Assembly (NCBI GenBank): GCA_938048455.1
Contig: CALIUY010000012.1
Coordinates: 380,489 to 444,488 of the forward strand
Reading direction: 5' to 3'
DNA length: 64,000 nt
Origin: an uncultured Desulfobacterales bacterium
Lineage (GTDB): Bacteria > Desulfobacterota > Desulfobacteria > Desulfobacterales > SpSt-501
In this document: in pieces, positions 1 through 8,914 of the stretch
How the letters are laid out: each line of letters opens with the position of its first letter
How positions within the stretch are numbered: position 1 is the first letter of the stretch
Translations under genes and position numbers: made by a program
The notes under the pieces: model-generated
Told to the model about the DNA's origin: nothing
What the model saw: the letters and a program-made list of their open reading frames with translations, nothing else
The model's database searches: none

Positions 1-1
1 C

Positions 2-976
2 GAGCGCCGCCGTACGGAGGAGATTTTGCGGCGAAGCGAGGAACGCTACCGCCAGCTTCTCGAATCGCTCCCCGACCCGGTCGTCGTCTACACCCTGAAA
101 GGAGAAGCGCTCTATGTCAACCCGGCGTTCGAGCAGACCTTCGGCTACCGGCGCGAGGAGTTGCTCGGCCGAAGCATCGAATTCGTGCCCGAGGAGAACT
201 GGCCCGAGACGCGGGCGGCGATCGAGGCGCTCTTGAGCGGCAAGAAGGTCCTGCTCGAAACGCGGCGCCGCACGCGGCAAGGCCGCCTGCTCGATGTGCA
301 GCTCAGCTCGACCCTCTATTTCGACGAGCAGGGCCGGCCCGCCGGGAACATCGTCATCCTGCGCGACATCAGCGGCCGCAAGGAGGCCGAGCGCCGGCTC
401 GCCGAATACCGCGACGCCCTCGAGGAGCGGGTCGCCGCCCGCACGCGGGAGCTCGCTTCGGCCAACGAGGCGCTCGCCCGTGAGGTCGAGGACCGCCGCC
501 GCGCCGAAGCGAAGCTGCGCCGCCGGGAAAAGCAGCTTAAGGCGCAGTCGCTTCACCTGCAGGAGGTCAACACGGCGCTGCGCGTGCTGCTCCAACAGCG
601 CGAGCAGGACCGGCGCGAGCTCGGCGAAGGGGTGCTCGCCAACGTGCGCGAGTTGATCCATCCCTACCTCGAGCGCCTGAGGCAGGCGCGGCTGGCGCCG
701 TTTCAGAAGGCCCTGGTCGACATCCTGGAATCCAACCTGGAGAGCATCGTCTCGCCCTTCGTCAGCCGGCTCTCCGGCCTGCACCGGGGGTTGACCCCGA
801 CCGAGATCCGGGTCGCGAACCTGGTCCGGGAGGGGAAAACGAACAAGGAAATCGCGGCGTTGCTTTCGATCTCGAGCAATACCGTCCTCTTTCACCGCCA
901 TAACCTCAGAACCAAGCTCGGGCTGCGCAATACCAAGCGCAACCTGCGGACCTATCTCGAGGGAATCACAAATTAG
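2..976 (+). CDS. PAS sensor / LuxR-type transcriptional regulator (5' end outside window)
   Basis: Partial gene. The frame stays open to the window edge and reads an E-R-R-R-T-E-E-I-L-R-R-S-E-E-R-Y linker, the usual link between PAS domains, so the TTG at 26 is probably not the start. One PAS domain (about residues 8-120 counted from the TTG) is followed by a long charged coiled coil (about 120-200), a helical segment and a C-terminal LuxR/GerE helix-turn-helix with the typical LTPTEIRVANLVREGKTNKEIA core. It probably senses a small ligand or redox state through PAS and binds DNA through the HTH. No receiver or kinase domain is visible. It ends 139 bp before the transport operon and is a candidate regulator of it, by position only. 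Confidence 0.85.
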   Translation, partial: ERRRTEEILRRSEERYRQLLESLPDPVVVYTLKGEALYVNPAFEQTFGYRREELLGRSIEFVPEENWPETRAAIEALLSGKKVLLETRRRTRQGRLLDVQLSSTLYFDEQGRPAGNIVILRDISGRKEAERRLAEYRDALEERVAARTRELASANEALAREVEDRRRAEAKLRRREKQLKAQSLHLQEVNTALRVLLQQREQDRRELGEGVLANVRELIHPYLERLRQARLAPFQKALVDILESNLESIVSPFVSRLSGLHRGLTPTEIRVANLVREGKTNKEIAALLSISSNTVLFHRHNLRTKLGLRNTKRNLRTYLEGITN

Positions 977-1002
977 CGGGTATTCCCCGCTGATTTCCCC
1001 CT
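975..1002 (+). terminator. Weak hairpin after the LuxR gene
   Basis: A six-base-pair stem (AGCGGG 975-980 with CCCGCT 986-991) begins within the stop codon. It is followed by mixed pyrimidines and only then T5, so termination would be inefficient. Confidence 0.35.
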
Positions 1003-1025
1003 TTTTAGCCCGCAATTAAAAATTG

Positions 1026-1054
1026 TTGACCCGGCCGGAGTCATTCGATAGAAG
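1026..1054 (+). promoter_or_regulatory. Putative sigma70-type promoter of the transport operon
   Basis: TTGACC (1026-1031), a 17-bp spacer, then TAGAAG (1049-1054). A short AT-rich dyad, CAATT-AAA-AATTG (1013-1025), abuts the -35 box and could bind a regulator. The start site would be near 1061, giving a leader of about 55 nt before the GTG at 1116. Confidence 0.5.
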
Positions 1055-1115
1055 GAGTTCCACCAAATGAATCCATTTCAAAAATTCTAGCTTCCAGGGA
1101 AGGGAGAGGCGACCC

Positions 1116-1937
1116 GTGGGCGAGGCGGCCGCAGGGGATGCGGGAGACGTCCTGCTCGAGGCGAGGGACGTCCATATGTATTTCGGCAAGGTGGCGGCGC
1201 TGGCCGGGGTGAGCCTGGAGGTGCGCCGGGGCGAGATCCACTCCGTGATCGGCCCGAACGGGGCGGGAAAGACCGTGCTCATGAACTGCATCAACGGTCT
1301 CTACCGGCCGCAGAAGGGGGACATCTTTTTCAAAGGAATGCGCATCAACGAACTCAAGCCCTACCAGCGTGCGGCTCTGGGCATCTCGCGGACCTTTCAG
1401 AAGGTGGAAGTCTTCGGCGGCATGACCGTGCTCGACAACATCCGCCTCGGCCGACACATCCATCTCCAAAGCGGCATTCTGAGCGGCGCGCTTTACGTGG
1501 GGAAGACCGCGCGCGAAGAGATCGAAAACCGCCAGTTCATCGAGGAGGAGATCATCGATCTGCTCGAAATCGAGCACATCCGCCACAAGCCGGTCGGCAT
1601 GTTGCCCTACGGGCTGCAGAAACGCGTGGAGCTCGGCCGGGCGCTCGCCCTCAAGCCGGAACTGCTGATCCTCGACGAACCGCTCGCCGGCTTGAACCTC
1701 GAGGAAACCGAGGACATGGCGCGCTTCATCCTCGACGTGAACGAGGACCCGCGTTGGAACATCACCTGTCTTCTCGTTGAGCACGACATGGGGGTGGTGA
1801 TGGACCTTTCGCACCGCGTCCTCGTGCTCAATTTCGGCATTCCGATCATGGACGGAACGCCGTCGGAGGTGCAACGGAATCCGGACGTGGTGCGGGCCTA
1901 CCTGGGGGAAGAGGACCTCTATGCCACACGACGATAG
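1116..1937 (+). CDS. ABC transporter ATP-binding protein, LivG type
   Basis: 273-residue nucleotide-binding subunit of a branched-chain-amino-acid-type (HAAT) importer; it hydrolyses ATP on the cytoplasmic face. Walker A GPNGAGKT is at 46-53, a signature-like LPYGLQKR at 163-170 and Walker B LLILDEP at 183-189, followed by the LLVEHDM switch-histidine region. The LivG-specific insert after SRTFQ is present. The GTG start follows a purine-rich GGAAGGGAGAGG. The 3' end overlaps the acyl-CoA synthetase start by 17 bp, which indicates translational coupling. The same operon carries two permeases, a binding protein and a LivF-type ATPase. The substrate is not shown by this subunit; the embedded CoA ligase suggests a carboxylic acid. 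Confidence 0.92.
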   Translation: MGEAAAGDAGDVLLEARDVHMYFGKVAALAGVSLEVRRGEIHSVIGPNGAGKTVLMNCINGLYRPQKGDIFFKGMRINELKPYQRAALGISRTFQKVEVFGGMTVLDNIRLGRHIHLQSGILSGALYVGKTAREEIENRQFIEEEIIDLLEIEHIRHKPVGMLPYGLQKRVELGRALALKPELLILDEPLAGLNLEETEDMARFILDVNEDPRWNITCLLVEHDMGVVMDLSHRVLVLNFGIPIMDGTPSEVQRNPDVVRAYLGEEDLYATRR

Positions 1938-3876
1938 ACATTCGGTCGTCTCCGCCGAAGAGCCCTCGGCGGAGATCCCGCATGAGCTCACGATCCCTAA
2001 GCTCTTCCTGGAAAAGGCGCGGCGCTACGGGGCGGGGCGGGTCGCCATGCGCGAGAAAGAGTTCGGCATCTGGCGGCCGATCACCTGGCAGGAGTACCTC
2101 GACCGGGTGCGCGCGATGGCCCTCGGCCTCGTCCGGCTCGGCCTCCAGGAGGGCGACAAGGTCGCGATGATCGGCGACAACCGCCCCGAAGGCCTGATGG
2201 CCGAAATGGCCACGCTCTGCGCCCGCGGGGTGGCGGTGTGGCTCTTCCAGGACTGCCTGATGGAGGAGGTGCGCTACATCGTCGACCACTCCGACGCCAA
2301 GTTCCTCGTGGGCGAGGGCCAGGAGGAGGTCGACAAGGCGCTGGCGATCCTCAAGGACTGCCCCAAGCTGAAGAAGATCCTCTACGACGACCCCAAGGGG
2401 CTGCGGCACTACAAGCAGGAGGTCCTCATTTCGCTGCGCGAGGTCGAGCGTCTCGGAAGGGAACTCGACCGGGAGAAACCTCAGCTCTTCGAGGAGCTGA
2501 TCGCCAAGGGGCACGGCGAGGAAATCGCCCTGCTCTTCTATACGTCGGGCACGACCGCGCTGCCCAAGGGGGCCTTGCTCTCCCACCACAACATGCTCTC
2601 CATGGGGCGGCACCTGATGCAGATCGACCCCTGCGAGGAGACCGACGACTACGTCTCCTACCTGCCCTTCGCCTGGATCGGCGAGCAGATGATGTCGATC
2701 TCCTGCGGCCTCCAGGTGGGCTACACCCTCAACTTCCCCGAAGAGCCGGAGACCGCTCAGGAGAACATCCGCGAGATCGGCCCCCACGTCATGTTCGCCC
2801 CTCCGCGGATGTACGAGCAGATGACCCGCACGGTGCAGGTGAAGCATCTCGACTCGACCTGGCTCAAGCGCCAGGCGTTCCGCTTCGCCACCTGGGTCGG
2901 CTACCGCTACGCGGACCTCAAGTTTTCGAAGCGGCCGATTCCCCTGCACTGGCGGCTGCTGAACGGCTTCGCCTCCCTCACCGTGCAGAAGAAGCTGAAG
3001 GATCATCTCGGCATGAGCCGTGTGCGCAACGCCTACACGGGCGGGGCGGCCATGGGGCCCGACCACTTCCGCTTCTTCCACTCCCTGGGGGTCAACCTGA
3101 AGCAGATCTACGGCCAGACCGAGGTGGCGGGTATCTCCGTCGTCCACCGCACCGGGGACATCAAGTTCGACACCGTCGGCCGCCCCATCCCCGGCACCGA
3201 GGTGCGTATCGCCGAGGACGGCGAGATCCTCACCCGCAGCCCCTCGGTCTTCAAGGGCTATTACAAGAACCCCGAGGCCACGGCGAAGACCCTGAAGGAC
3301 GGCTGGCTGCACTCCGGGGACAAGGGCTTCATCGACGACGACGGCCATCTCGTCGTCTTCGACCGCACCAAGGACGTCTTCACGCTCAAGGACGGCCGCC
3401 CCTTCGCCCCTCAGTACCTGGAGACCCGTTTGAAGTTCAGCCCGTACATCAAGGACGCCTGGGTGGTCGGCGACCGCCGGGACTACCTCGCCGCGGTCAT
3501 GTGCATCGACTATTCCGTGGTCGGCAAATGGGCGGACGAGAAAAAGCTCAACTACACGAGCTACCAGGAACTCTCGCAGATGCCCGAGGTCTACGACCTC
3601 GTGGAGAAACAGATCCGGCAGGCGAACCGCGACCTGCCGGAAGCGGCGAAGATCCGTCGGTTCACGAATCTCTACAAGGAATTCGACCCCGACGACGAGG
3701 AGCTCACACGCACACGCAAGCTGCGCCGGGCCTTCGTCGAGAAGCGCTACAAGATGATCGTGGACGCGCTGTACTCCGAGGTCGACAAGGTCCACATCGA
3801 CACGACGATCAAGTACGAGGACGGCCGACAGGCGCACATCGTGACCGATCTGAAGATCATAGACATCCGCGACTGA
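1921..3876 (+). CDS. Long-chain acyl-CoA synthetase (AMP-forming)
   Basis: 651-residue ANL-family ligase that activates a carboxylic acid to acyl-AMP and then acyl-CoA. The P-loop YTSGTTALPKG is at 207-217, followed by the YGQTE motif, the LHSGDKG region and the long-chain-type tail LTRTRKLRR that carries the C-terminal catalytic lysine. The length fits the long-chain (FACL/bubblegum-like) branch rather than short acetyl-CoA synthetases. The ATG lies inside the end of the ATPase gene. Being sandwiched between transporter subunits suggests that the imported acid is trapped as its CoA ester. Chain length and aromatic versus aliphatic preference cannot be read from the sequence. Confidence 0.9.
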   Translation: MPHDDRHSVVSAEEPSAEIPHELTIPKLFLEKARRYGAGRVAMREKEFGIWRPITWQEYLDRVRAMALGLVRLGLQEGDKVAMIGDNRPEGLMAEMATLCARGVAVWLFQDCLMEEVRYIVDHSDAKFLVGEGQEEVDKALAILKDCPKLKKILYDDPKGLRHYKQEVLISLREVERLGRELDREKPQLFEELIAKGHGEEIALLFYTSGTTALPKGALLSHHNMLSMGRHLMQIDPCEETDDYVSYLPFAWIGEQMMSISCGLQVGYTLNFPEEPETAQENIREIGPHVMFAPPRMYEQMTRTVQVKHLDSTWLKRQAFRFATWVGYRYADLKFSKRPIPLHWRLLNGFASLTVQKKLKDHLGMSRVRNAYTGGAAMGPDHFRFFHSLGVNLKQIYGQTEVAGISVVHRTGDIKFDTVGRPIPGTEVRIAEDGEILTRSPSVFKGYYKNPEATAKTLKDGWLHSGDKGFIDDDGHLVVFDRTKDVFTLKDGRPFAPQYLETRLKFSPYIKDAWVVGDRRDYLAAVMCIDYSVVGKWADEKKLNYTSYQELSQMPEVYDLVEKQIRQANRDLPEAAKIRRFTNLYKEFDPDDEELTRTRKLRRAFVEKRYKMIVDALYSEVDKVHIDTTIKYEDGRQAHIVTDLKIIDIRD

Positions 3877-3901
3877 GCGGCCGCGGCGAGGAGCCCAAGC
3901 G

Positions 3902-4786
3902 ATGGATCTCTTCCTGATGACGCTGACGACCGGAATCATGGTGGGCGGCATTTACGCCCTCGTGGCGCTCGGCTGGGTGCTGATCTACAAGTGCTCGGGG
4001 GTCCTCAACCTCGCCATGGGCGAGATGACCCTGATCGGCGCCTACGTGTCGCTCAGCTTCTACAGCATGGGCGTGCCCTTTCTGCTCTCGATGCTTTTCA
4101 TGCTGATCATCGGCTTCATCCTGGGGATCCTGACCGAGCGCATCTTTCTCGACCGGCTGATCGGCGAGCCCGTGCTCACCGTGATCATGGTGACGGTCGG
4201 GCTGTCCTTTTTCTTCAAAGGCACGCTCGAATTCATCTGGGGAACCGACACGCGCTCCTTCACGCCCCCGGTCTTCTCGATCGAGCCGATCCGCATCGGT
4301 CCCCTCGTGATCGGCCAGGTCTACCTTTGGAGTTTCGTCGCCGCGATCGTGCTGTTGGTCATTTTCGTCAGCTTTTTCAAGTACACGCGCTGGGGGCTCG
4401 CCATGCAGGCGACGGCCGACGACGAGATGGCCGCTCTTTCGCTCGGGGTGAGCGCGCGCTTCGTCTACGCCGCCGCCTGGGCGATCGCCTTCATGGCCGC
4501 GGGGGTCGGGGGTACGCTTCTCGGCAACATCAACGGTTTGAACATCTCGGTCGGCTACCTGGGGCTGCTCGTGCTGCCGGTGGTCGTGCTGGGCGGCCTG
4601 AACTCGGTGCCGGGGGCCATCTTGGGGGGCGTCATCATCGGGGTGCTCCAGAATTTCTGCGGAGCCTACCTGGACCGGTATTTCCCGGGGGGGGTCAAGG
4701 AGATCGCCCCCTTCGCCTTCATGGCGGTCTTCCTGCTCTGGAAGCCATACGGGATCTGGGGTTGGGAGCGGATCGAACGGGTGTAG
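3902..4786 (+). CDS. ABC transporter permease, LivH type
   Basis: 294-residue inner-membrane permease with about eight hydrophobic segments and the LivH-type opening GGIYALVALGWVLIYK. The end region V-V-V-L-G-G-L-N-S-V-P-G-A is the conserved EAA-like loop that docks the ATPase. The ATG at 3902 follows GAGGAG at good spacing. It would form the heterodimeric channel with the LivM-type permease downstream. A G8 run lies near the 3' end (4687-4694). Confidence 0.93.
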   Translation: MDLFLMTLTTGIMVGGIYALVALGWVLIYKCSGVLNLAMGEMTLIGAYVSLSFYSMGVPFLLSMLFMLIIGFILGILTERIFLDRLIGEPVLTVIMVTVGLSFFFKGTLEFIWGTDTRSFTPPVFSIEPIRIGPLVIGQVYLWSFVAAIVLLVIFVSFFKYTRWGLAMQATADDEMAALSLGVSARFVYAAAWAIAFMAAGVGGTLLGNINGLNISVGYLGLLVLPVVVLGGLNSVPGAILGGVIIGVLQNFCGAYLDRYFPGGVKEIAPFAFMAVFLLWKPYGIWGWERIERV

Positions 4787-4807
4787 GGCGCATGTGATCC
4801 GGCAGGC

Positions 4808-4833
4808 GAGGCCGCGGACGGCGGGCTCTTTTT
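4808..4833 (+). terminator. Possible attenuator between the two permease genes
   Basis: A stem of three plus four pairs with one G-G mismatch (4808-4814 with 4822-4828) is followed directly by T5 (4829-4833). This resembles a partial intrinsic terminator within the operon that could lower transcription of downstream genes. Confidence 0.35.
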
Positions 4834-4905
4834 CGGGTTCCGCACCGACCGCGGCGGAAGCCGCAACGCCGTAGTCATTCACCCACCAACGGAGCGCAGG
4901 CATTC

Positions 4906-6006
4906 ATGTCCACCACCTTTCTTCCCTGCGGCGAATATCACGAGAGCTATCGCGAGGACCACGCCTGGTGGCAGACGAGGTTCATCAAGGCCAAGATGAT
5001 GCTCCTGGTGCTGATCCTGTTCGTCGGGATCCCGCTTGCCGCGGACTCCTACTGGCTGAGCGTGTGCAACCAGATCGGGTATACCGCGCTCGGCGCCTTA
5101 GGCGTCCAGCTGCTGATCGGCTTCTGTGGCCAGATCACCCTCGGGCACGCGGCTTTCCTCGCGGTCGGGGCTTACACCTCGACCCTGCTCATTCTCGAGT
5201 TCCCCTGGCCGACGGTCCTGATGGATCTCGGGCTCGCCTACCCGATCAGCATCTTCATCGCCGCGATCGCGGCCGGCATCTGGTCCGTGCTCTTCGGCCT
5301 GCCCTCGGCCAAGGTGAAAGGCTTCTACCTCATTCTAACCACCATGGCCGCGCAGTTCATCACCGTCGATTTCGTGATCACCCAATACATCAGCCAGATC
5401 GGAGGCCGCGGCCAGGCCTTTTCGCTGCCCCCGGGGACGATCCGGATCGGGCCCTGGGTGATCGACAGCGACCTCAAGGTCTATTTCATGATGATCGTGC
5501 TGGTGATCCTCTTCACGGCCCTCGTCGCCAACCTCCTGCGCACGCGCGTGGGCCGCGCCTGGGTGGCGATCCGCGACAACGACATCTCCGCCGAGGTCAT
5601 GGGGATCAACATCGTACGCTACAAGCTGCTCGCCTTCTTCGTCGCCGGCTTCATCGGCGGGGTGGCGGGCGCCTTCTGGATCAGCAATTTGGCCGCGATC
5701 AGCCCCGAGCACTTCCCCTGGTTTTGGTCGCTGTGGCTCGTCGGGGTGATCCTGATCGGCGGGGTGGGCTCGCTCCACGGGGTGATCTTCGGCTCGATCT
5801 TCATGGTCGTGGTCATGGAACTGTTGCAGATGGCCGTGTTGCCGCTCGCGACGAGCTATCCCAAACTCCTCATGGACTTCCTCTTCATCAAGGAGGCCGC
5901 CTTCGGGCTGGCGATCTGCGCCTTCATGATTTTCGAACCGAACGGGCTCGCCTACCGCTGGTGGCAGGCGAAGAACTATTTCAATCTCTGGCCCTTCTCG
6001 TACTGA
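4906..6006 (+). CDS. ABC transporter permease, LivM type
   Basis: 366-residue inner-membrane permease. A hydrophilic N-terminal stretch of about 25 residues precedes around nine to ten hydrophobic segments. GFCGQITLGHAAF is the LivM hallmark, and GGVGSLHGVIFG is the ATPase-docking loop. The family is the second permease of HAAT importers. The ATG at 4906 follows GGAG about 12 nt upstream. It pairs with the LivH-type gene upstream; the binding-protein gene follows after a strong intercistronic hairpin. Confidence 0.93.
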   Translation: MSTTFLPCGEYHESYREDHAWWQTRFIKAKMMLLVLILFVGIPLAADSYWLSVCNQIGYTALGALGVQLLIGFCGQITLGHAAFLAVGAYTSTLLILEFPWPTVLMDLGLAYPISIFIAAIAAGIWSVLFGLPSAKVKGFYLILTTMAAQFITVDFVITQYISQIGGRGQAFSLPPGTIRIGPWVIDSDLKVYFMMIVLVILFTALVANLLRTRVGRAWVAIRDNDISAEVMGINIVRYKLLAFFVAGFIGGVAGAFWISNLAAISPEHFPWFWSLWLVGVILIGGVGSLHGVIFGSIFMVVVMELLQMAVLPLATSYPKLLMDFLFIKEAAFGLAICAFMIFEPNGLAYRWWQAKNYFNLWPFSY

Positions 6007-6008
6007 AG

Positions 6009-6035
6009 GGCCGCCGGGGGGATCCCCCGCCGGCC
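6009..6035 (+). other. Strong intercistronic stem-loop before the binding-protein gene
   Basis: An eleven-pair stem with one mismatch and a three-base GAT loop (6009-6020 with 6024-6035) and no T tract after it. It lies between the permease stop and the binding-protein Shine-Dalgarno (AAAGGAGG). Such hairpins often stabilise mRNA and allow uneven expression of binding protein and permeases; here that role is inferred. Confidence 0.5.
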
Positions 6036-6070
6036 GCGTGCAAACCGGTTTCTCGCGAAAGGAGGAAACC

Positions 6071-7297
6071 ATGAAGGCTGCACCCTTGGCTCTGGCAATG
6101 GCGCTGATCCTCTTTCTGGCGCCCGCCTCGACCGCCCAGGAGGTGGTCGTCGGCTCCCTGAACGACATGACGGGCGCCACCTCCGATGTCGGCAAAGACT
6201 ACGCCCTCGGCATCGCCGAGGCGGTGAACTACTGCAACGACAACGGGGGGGTGAACGGCAAGCCGATCAAGCTCGTCCAGTTCGACTACGGCTACCGTGT
6301 GCCCGAGGCGCTGACCAAGTACAAGCTCTTCCAGCGCATGAAGGCGGTGGCCGTCCTGGGCTGGGGCACCGGCGACACCGAGGCGCTCGCGCCCACGGTG
6401 ACCCAGGACAAGATGCCCTACGTCTCGGCCTCCTACTCCGGCCATCTCACCGACCCCAAGAAGACGCCCTACAACCTCTTCGCCGCGACCGACTACTCGA
6501 CCAACGCGCGGGCGACCCTCACCGCCTGGCACGACACCCGGTGGAAGAAACACCCGGACTACGGCAAGCGCAAACCCCGCTTCGCCTGCTCCTACATGTT
6601 CGCCTCGCCCTATGCGAGCGCGCCGATCAAGGCGATCAAGGACCAGGCGACGCTGCTCGGCTTCGAGATCGGCCCCGATCAGGACGTATCGCTCTTCGCC
6701 GTGGATGCGAAAAGCCAGGTGCTCGCCCTCAAGGATTTCAAGCCCGATGTCGTCTGGCACGGCAACACGACGATGTCGGTCTCGGCCACCCTGCGGGACG
6801 CCTATGCGCTGGGGCTGGGGGCCGATCACATCATCAACCTCTGGGGGCTGGACGAAAATCTGCCGCGGCTAGCGGAAAAGGCGGCCGAGGGCGCCATGGC
6901 GGCGACGGTCTGCGCCTTCTACAACGAGGCGGGGGTCCCGCTGATGCCCAAGGTCGTCGAGTACGCGAAGAAGTTCAACCCCGGCGTGCCCCAGGAAAAG
7001 CGCCTCATCCGCACCGTCCAGGCCTGGTCGAACGTGCTCGCCCTCTGGGAGGCGATGAAGCGGGCCGACAAGGCCGGGGCCCTGAACGGCGAGGGCATCC
7101 TGAAAAAAGGCTTTGAGACGATGCGCGAGTTCGACCTGGGCTTGGGCGGGGCGAAGCTCACCTACACGGAGACCGACCACCGCGTTTCCGGAGCGGTGCC
7201 GGTGTACGAGATCAAGGACGGCAAGTTCCGCCTCGTGCAGGTGACCGACATCAAGAGCCGCTGGCCGGACAAGTGGAACGGCTGGCTCGGCTGGTAG
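6071..7297 (+). CDS. ABC transporter periplasmic substrate-binding protein, LivK type
   Basis: 408-residue binding protein. It starts with a clear Sec signal peptide (a basic start, then a hydrophobic core and A-S-T-A-Q cleavage near residue 22), followed by VVVGSLNDMTGATSDVG, the usual first strand of the type I periplasmic-binding fold (Peripla_BP_6). The ATG at 6071 is preceded by AAAGGAGG. It would capture the ligand in the periplasm and deliver it to the LivH/LivM-type channel. The ligand is probably not an amino acid, because two acyl-CoA synthetases share the operon. Confidence 0.92.
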   Translation: MKAAPLALAMALILFLAPASTAQEVVVGSLNDMTGATSDVGKDYALGIAEAVNYCNDNGGVNGKPIKLVQFDYGYRVPEALTKYKLFQRMKAVAVLGWGTGDTEALAPTVTQDKMPYVSASYSGHLTDPKKTPYNLFAATDYSTNARATLTAWHDTRWKKHPDYGKRKPRFACSYMFASPYASAPIKAIKDQATLLGFEIGPDQDVSLFAVDAKSQVLALKDFKPDVVWHGNTTMSVSATLRDAYALGLGADHIINLWGLDENLPRLAEKAAEGAMAATVCAFYNEAGVPLMPKVVEYAKKFNPGVPQEKRLIRTVQAWSNVLALWEAMKRADKAGALNGEGILKKGFETMREFDLGLGGAKLTYTETDHRVSGAVPVYEIKDGKFRLVQVTDIKSRWPDKWNGWLGW

Positions 7298-7336
7298 ACG
7301 AAGCAAACCCCGCAAGCCCGAGGAGGTCGGCAAGCC

Positions 7337-8149
7337 TTGGATTCGCCGCAGAGCATCCTCAAAATCAACAACATCGAGGTCAAGTATCACGAGGTCATCC
7401 TCGTGATCAAAGGGGTCTCGATCGAAGTCCCCGAGGGGGGGATCGTGGCCCTCCTCGGGGCGAACGGGGCCGGGAAAAGTACGATCCTGAAGGCCGTCTC
7501 GGGTCTGCTCAAACACGAGGACGGCCGCGTGACCGACGGTTCGATCGAGTTTCTCGGGCAGCGCATCGACCGCATGCCGCCCGAGAAGATCGCCAAGATG
7601 GGGATCGTGCAGGTGATCGAGGGCCGCCGCGTCTTCGAGCACCTGACCGTGGAGCAGAACCTCAAGGTCGGGGCCCACATGCGCAAGTTCGGCCGCTCCA
7701 TCAAGGAGGGCCTGGAGATGGTCTACCACTACTTCCCCCGGCTCTACGAGAAGCGAAACGAGATCGCGGGCTTCATCAGCGGGGGCGAGCAGCAGATGAC
7801 CGTCGTCGGCCGCGCGCTGATGACCAGCCCGCGGCTGATTCTCCTGGATGAACCCTCGATGGGGCTGGCTCCTTTGCTCATCCACGAGATCTTCAACATC
7901 ATCACGCGTCTCAACCAGGAAGAGAAGATTTCCCTGCTCCTCGTCGAGCAGAACGCGAAGCTCGCTCTGAACGTCGCTCCTTACGCCTACGTTCTCGAAA
8001 ACGGCCGCATCGTGATGAACGACTCCGCCGAAAAGCTCCGCGAGAACCCCGACATCAAGGACTTCTACCTGGGCATGACCGATCTCGGCGGCCGCAAGAG
8101 CTTCCGCGACGTCAAGCATTACAAACGCCGCAAGCGGTGGTTGACCTAA
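7337..8149 (+). CDS. ABC transporter ATP-binding protein, LivF type
   Basis: 270-residue second ATPase of the importer. Walker A GANGAGKST is at 41-49, the signature is ISGGEQQ and Walker B is LILLDEPSMGLAP, which is typical of LivF. The TTG start is supported by GAGGAGG nine to ten bases upstream and by alignment of the first strand (ILKINNIEVKY). The C-terminal tail is about 25 residues longer than usual and very basic (K-H-Y-K-R-R-K-R-W). It completes the importer with the five upstream genes. Confidence 0.92.
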   Translation: MDSPQSILKINNIEVKYHEVILVIKGVSIEVPEGGIVALLGANGAGKSTILKAVSGLLKHEDGRVTDGSIEFLGQRIDRMPPEKIAKMGIVQVIEGRRVFEHLTVEQNLKVGAHMRKFGRSIKEGLEMVYHYFPRLYEKRNEIAGFISGGEQQMTVVGRALMTSPRLILLDEPSMGLAPLLIHEIFNIITRLNQEEKISLLLVEQNAKLALNVAPYAYVLENGRIVMNDSAEKLRENPDIKDFYLGMTDLGGRKSFRDVKHYKRRKRWLT

Positions 8150-8174
8150 ACAAAACCAGACAGGAGATTGCGCC

Positions 8175-8777
8175 ATGAGATCGCTATCGACCCGCAGGCT
8201 GGTCATCGTCCTCGCGGTCGCGGCCCTGGCGGCTTCCGGTTGCGCCGGGGTGCAGAAGGCGACCGAGACCACCTTTCAGGCGCCTTCGGTTGCGCTGAAC
8301 CGCGCCGAGGTGGCAAGCTATTTCGGCTTCTGGTTCTACAACAACAAAGTGCAGCCCTCCCTGCCCGAAGGCGGAAAGCCGGGAAACAACGGGGCCCCGC
8401 TCATCTATCACTTTGTCTTCGACATCGCCAACCCGAACGCCTTCCCCGTAAGGCTGGACAACCTCAAGTTCACCGTGGCGCTCGACGGCTTCGACTTGAA
8501 CACCGTGGGCTCCCAAGACGAAATCTGGATCCCGGGGGGCAAGACTTCGCAGCTGCGCGTGCCTTGCGTGCTGGGGCCCTTTGAGGCCTTCATGAGCTTG
8601 GGCGTGGTCGGCGGCATGCGCCTGCAGAAGATGGGGAAGAACCCCTGGGAGCTGATCCAGACCTGGTGGACGAAGGCCCCCGACTTTTCCTTCCCGGTCG
8701 AGGTCCGCGAGGGCTCGGCGGTCTTCAAGGCCGACGGGATCACCAAGGTCGTCGCCTTCCAGGCGAAATATCCCTGA
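8175..8777 (+). CDS. LEA14-like (LEA type 2 / WHy-domain) lipoprotein
   Basis: 200 residues. The signal peptide ends in a lipobox (LAASGC, acylated Cys23), so the protein is membrane-anchored. The mature part contains a beta-rich module with HFVFDIANPNAFPVRLDNLKF, the signature of LEA type 2 / water-stress domains. Some Gram-negative homologues are envelope lipoproteins. It starts 25 bp after the transporter ATPase with an AGGAG site, so it is co-transcribed. Its role is unknown; it may shield or hand over a hydrophobic ligand in the periplasm, but this is only suggested by context. Confidence 0.75.
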   Translation: MRSLSTRRLVIVLAVAALAASGCAGVQKATETTFQAPSVALNRAEVASYFGFWFYNNKVQPSLPEGGKPGNNGAPLIYHFVFDIANPNAFPVRLDNLKFTVALDGFDLNTVGSQDEIWIPGGKTSQLRVPCVLGPFEAFMSLGVVGGMRLQKMGKNPWELIQTWWTKAPDFSFPVEVREGSAVFKADGITKVVAFQAKYP

Positions 8778-8914
8778 GCTTGGCGGCGGGGATAGGGCCG
8801 TTTGCCGTCACCGGGCGGGCGGCCTCCCCCCGCGCGACGGACTCCCATCGCCTTATCGCCGTATCGAACCCAACCGGCCTGCGGCACGATGCGCGGCGGG
8901 TACCCGTGAAGTGC

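Noticed and set aside
26..976. TTG at 26 as the start of the PAS-LuxR gene
   Set aside because: The frame is open to the window edge and encodes a typical inter-PAS linker, so the gene is truncated by the window.
1067..1090. Seven-codon leader ORF (M-N-P-F-Q-K-F) preceded by AAGGAG
   Set aside because: Its Shine-Dalgarno overlaps the predicted -10 box, so both cannot work; it is too short to support without data.
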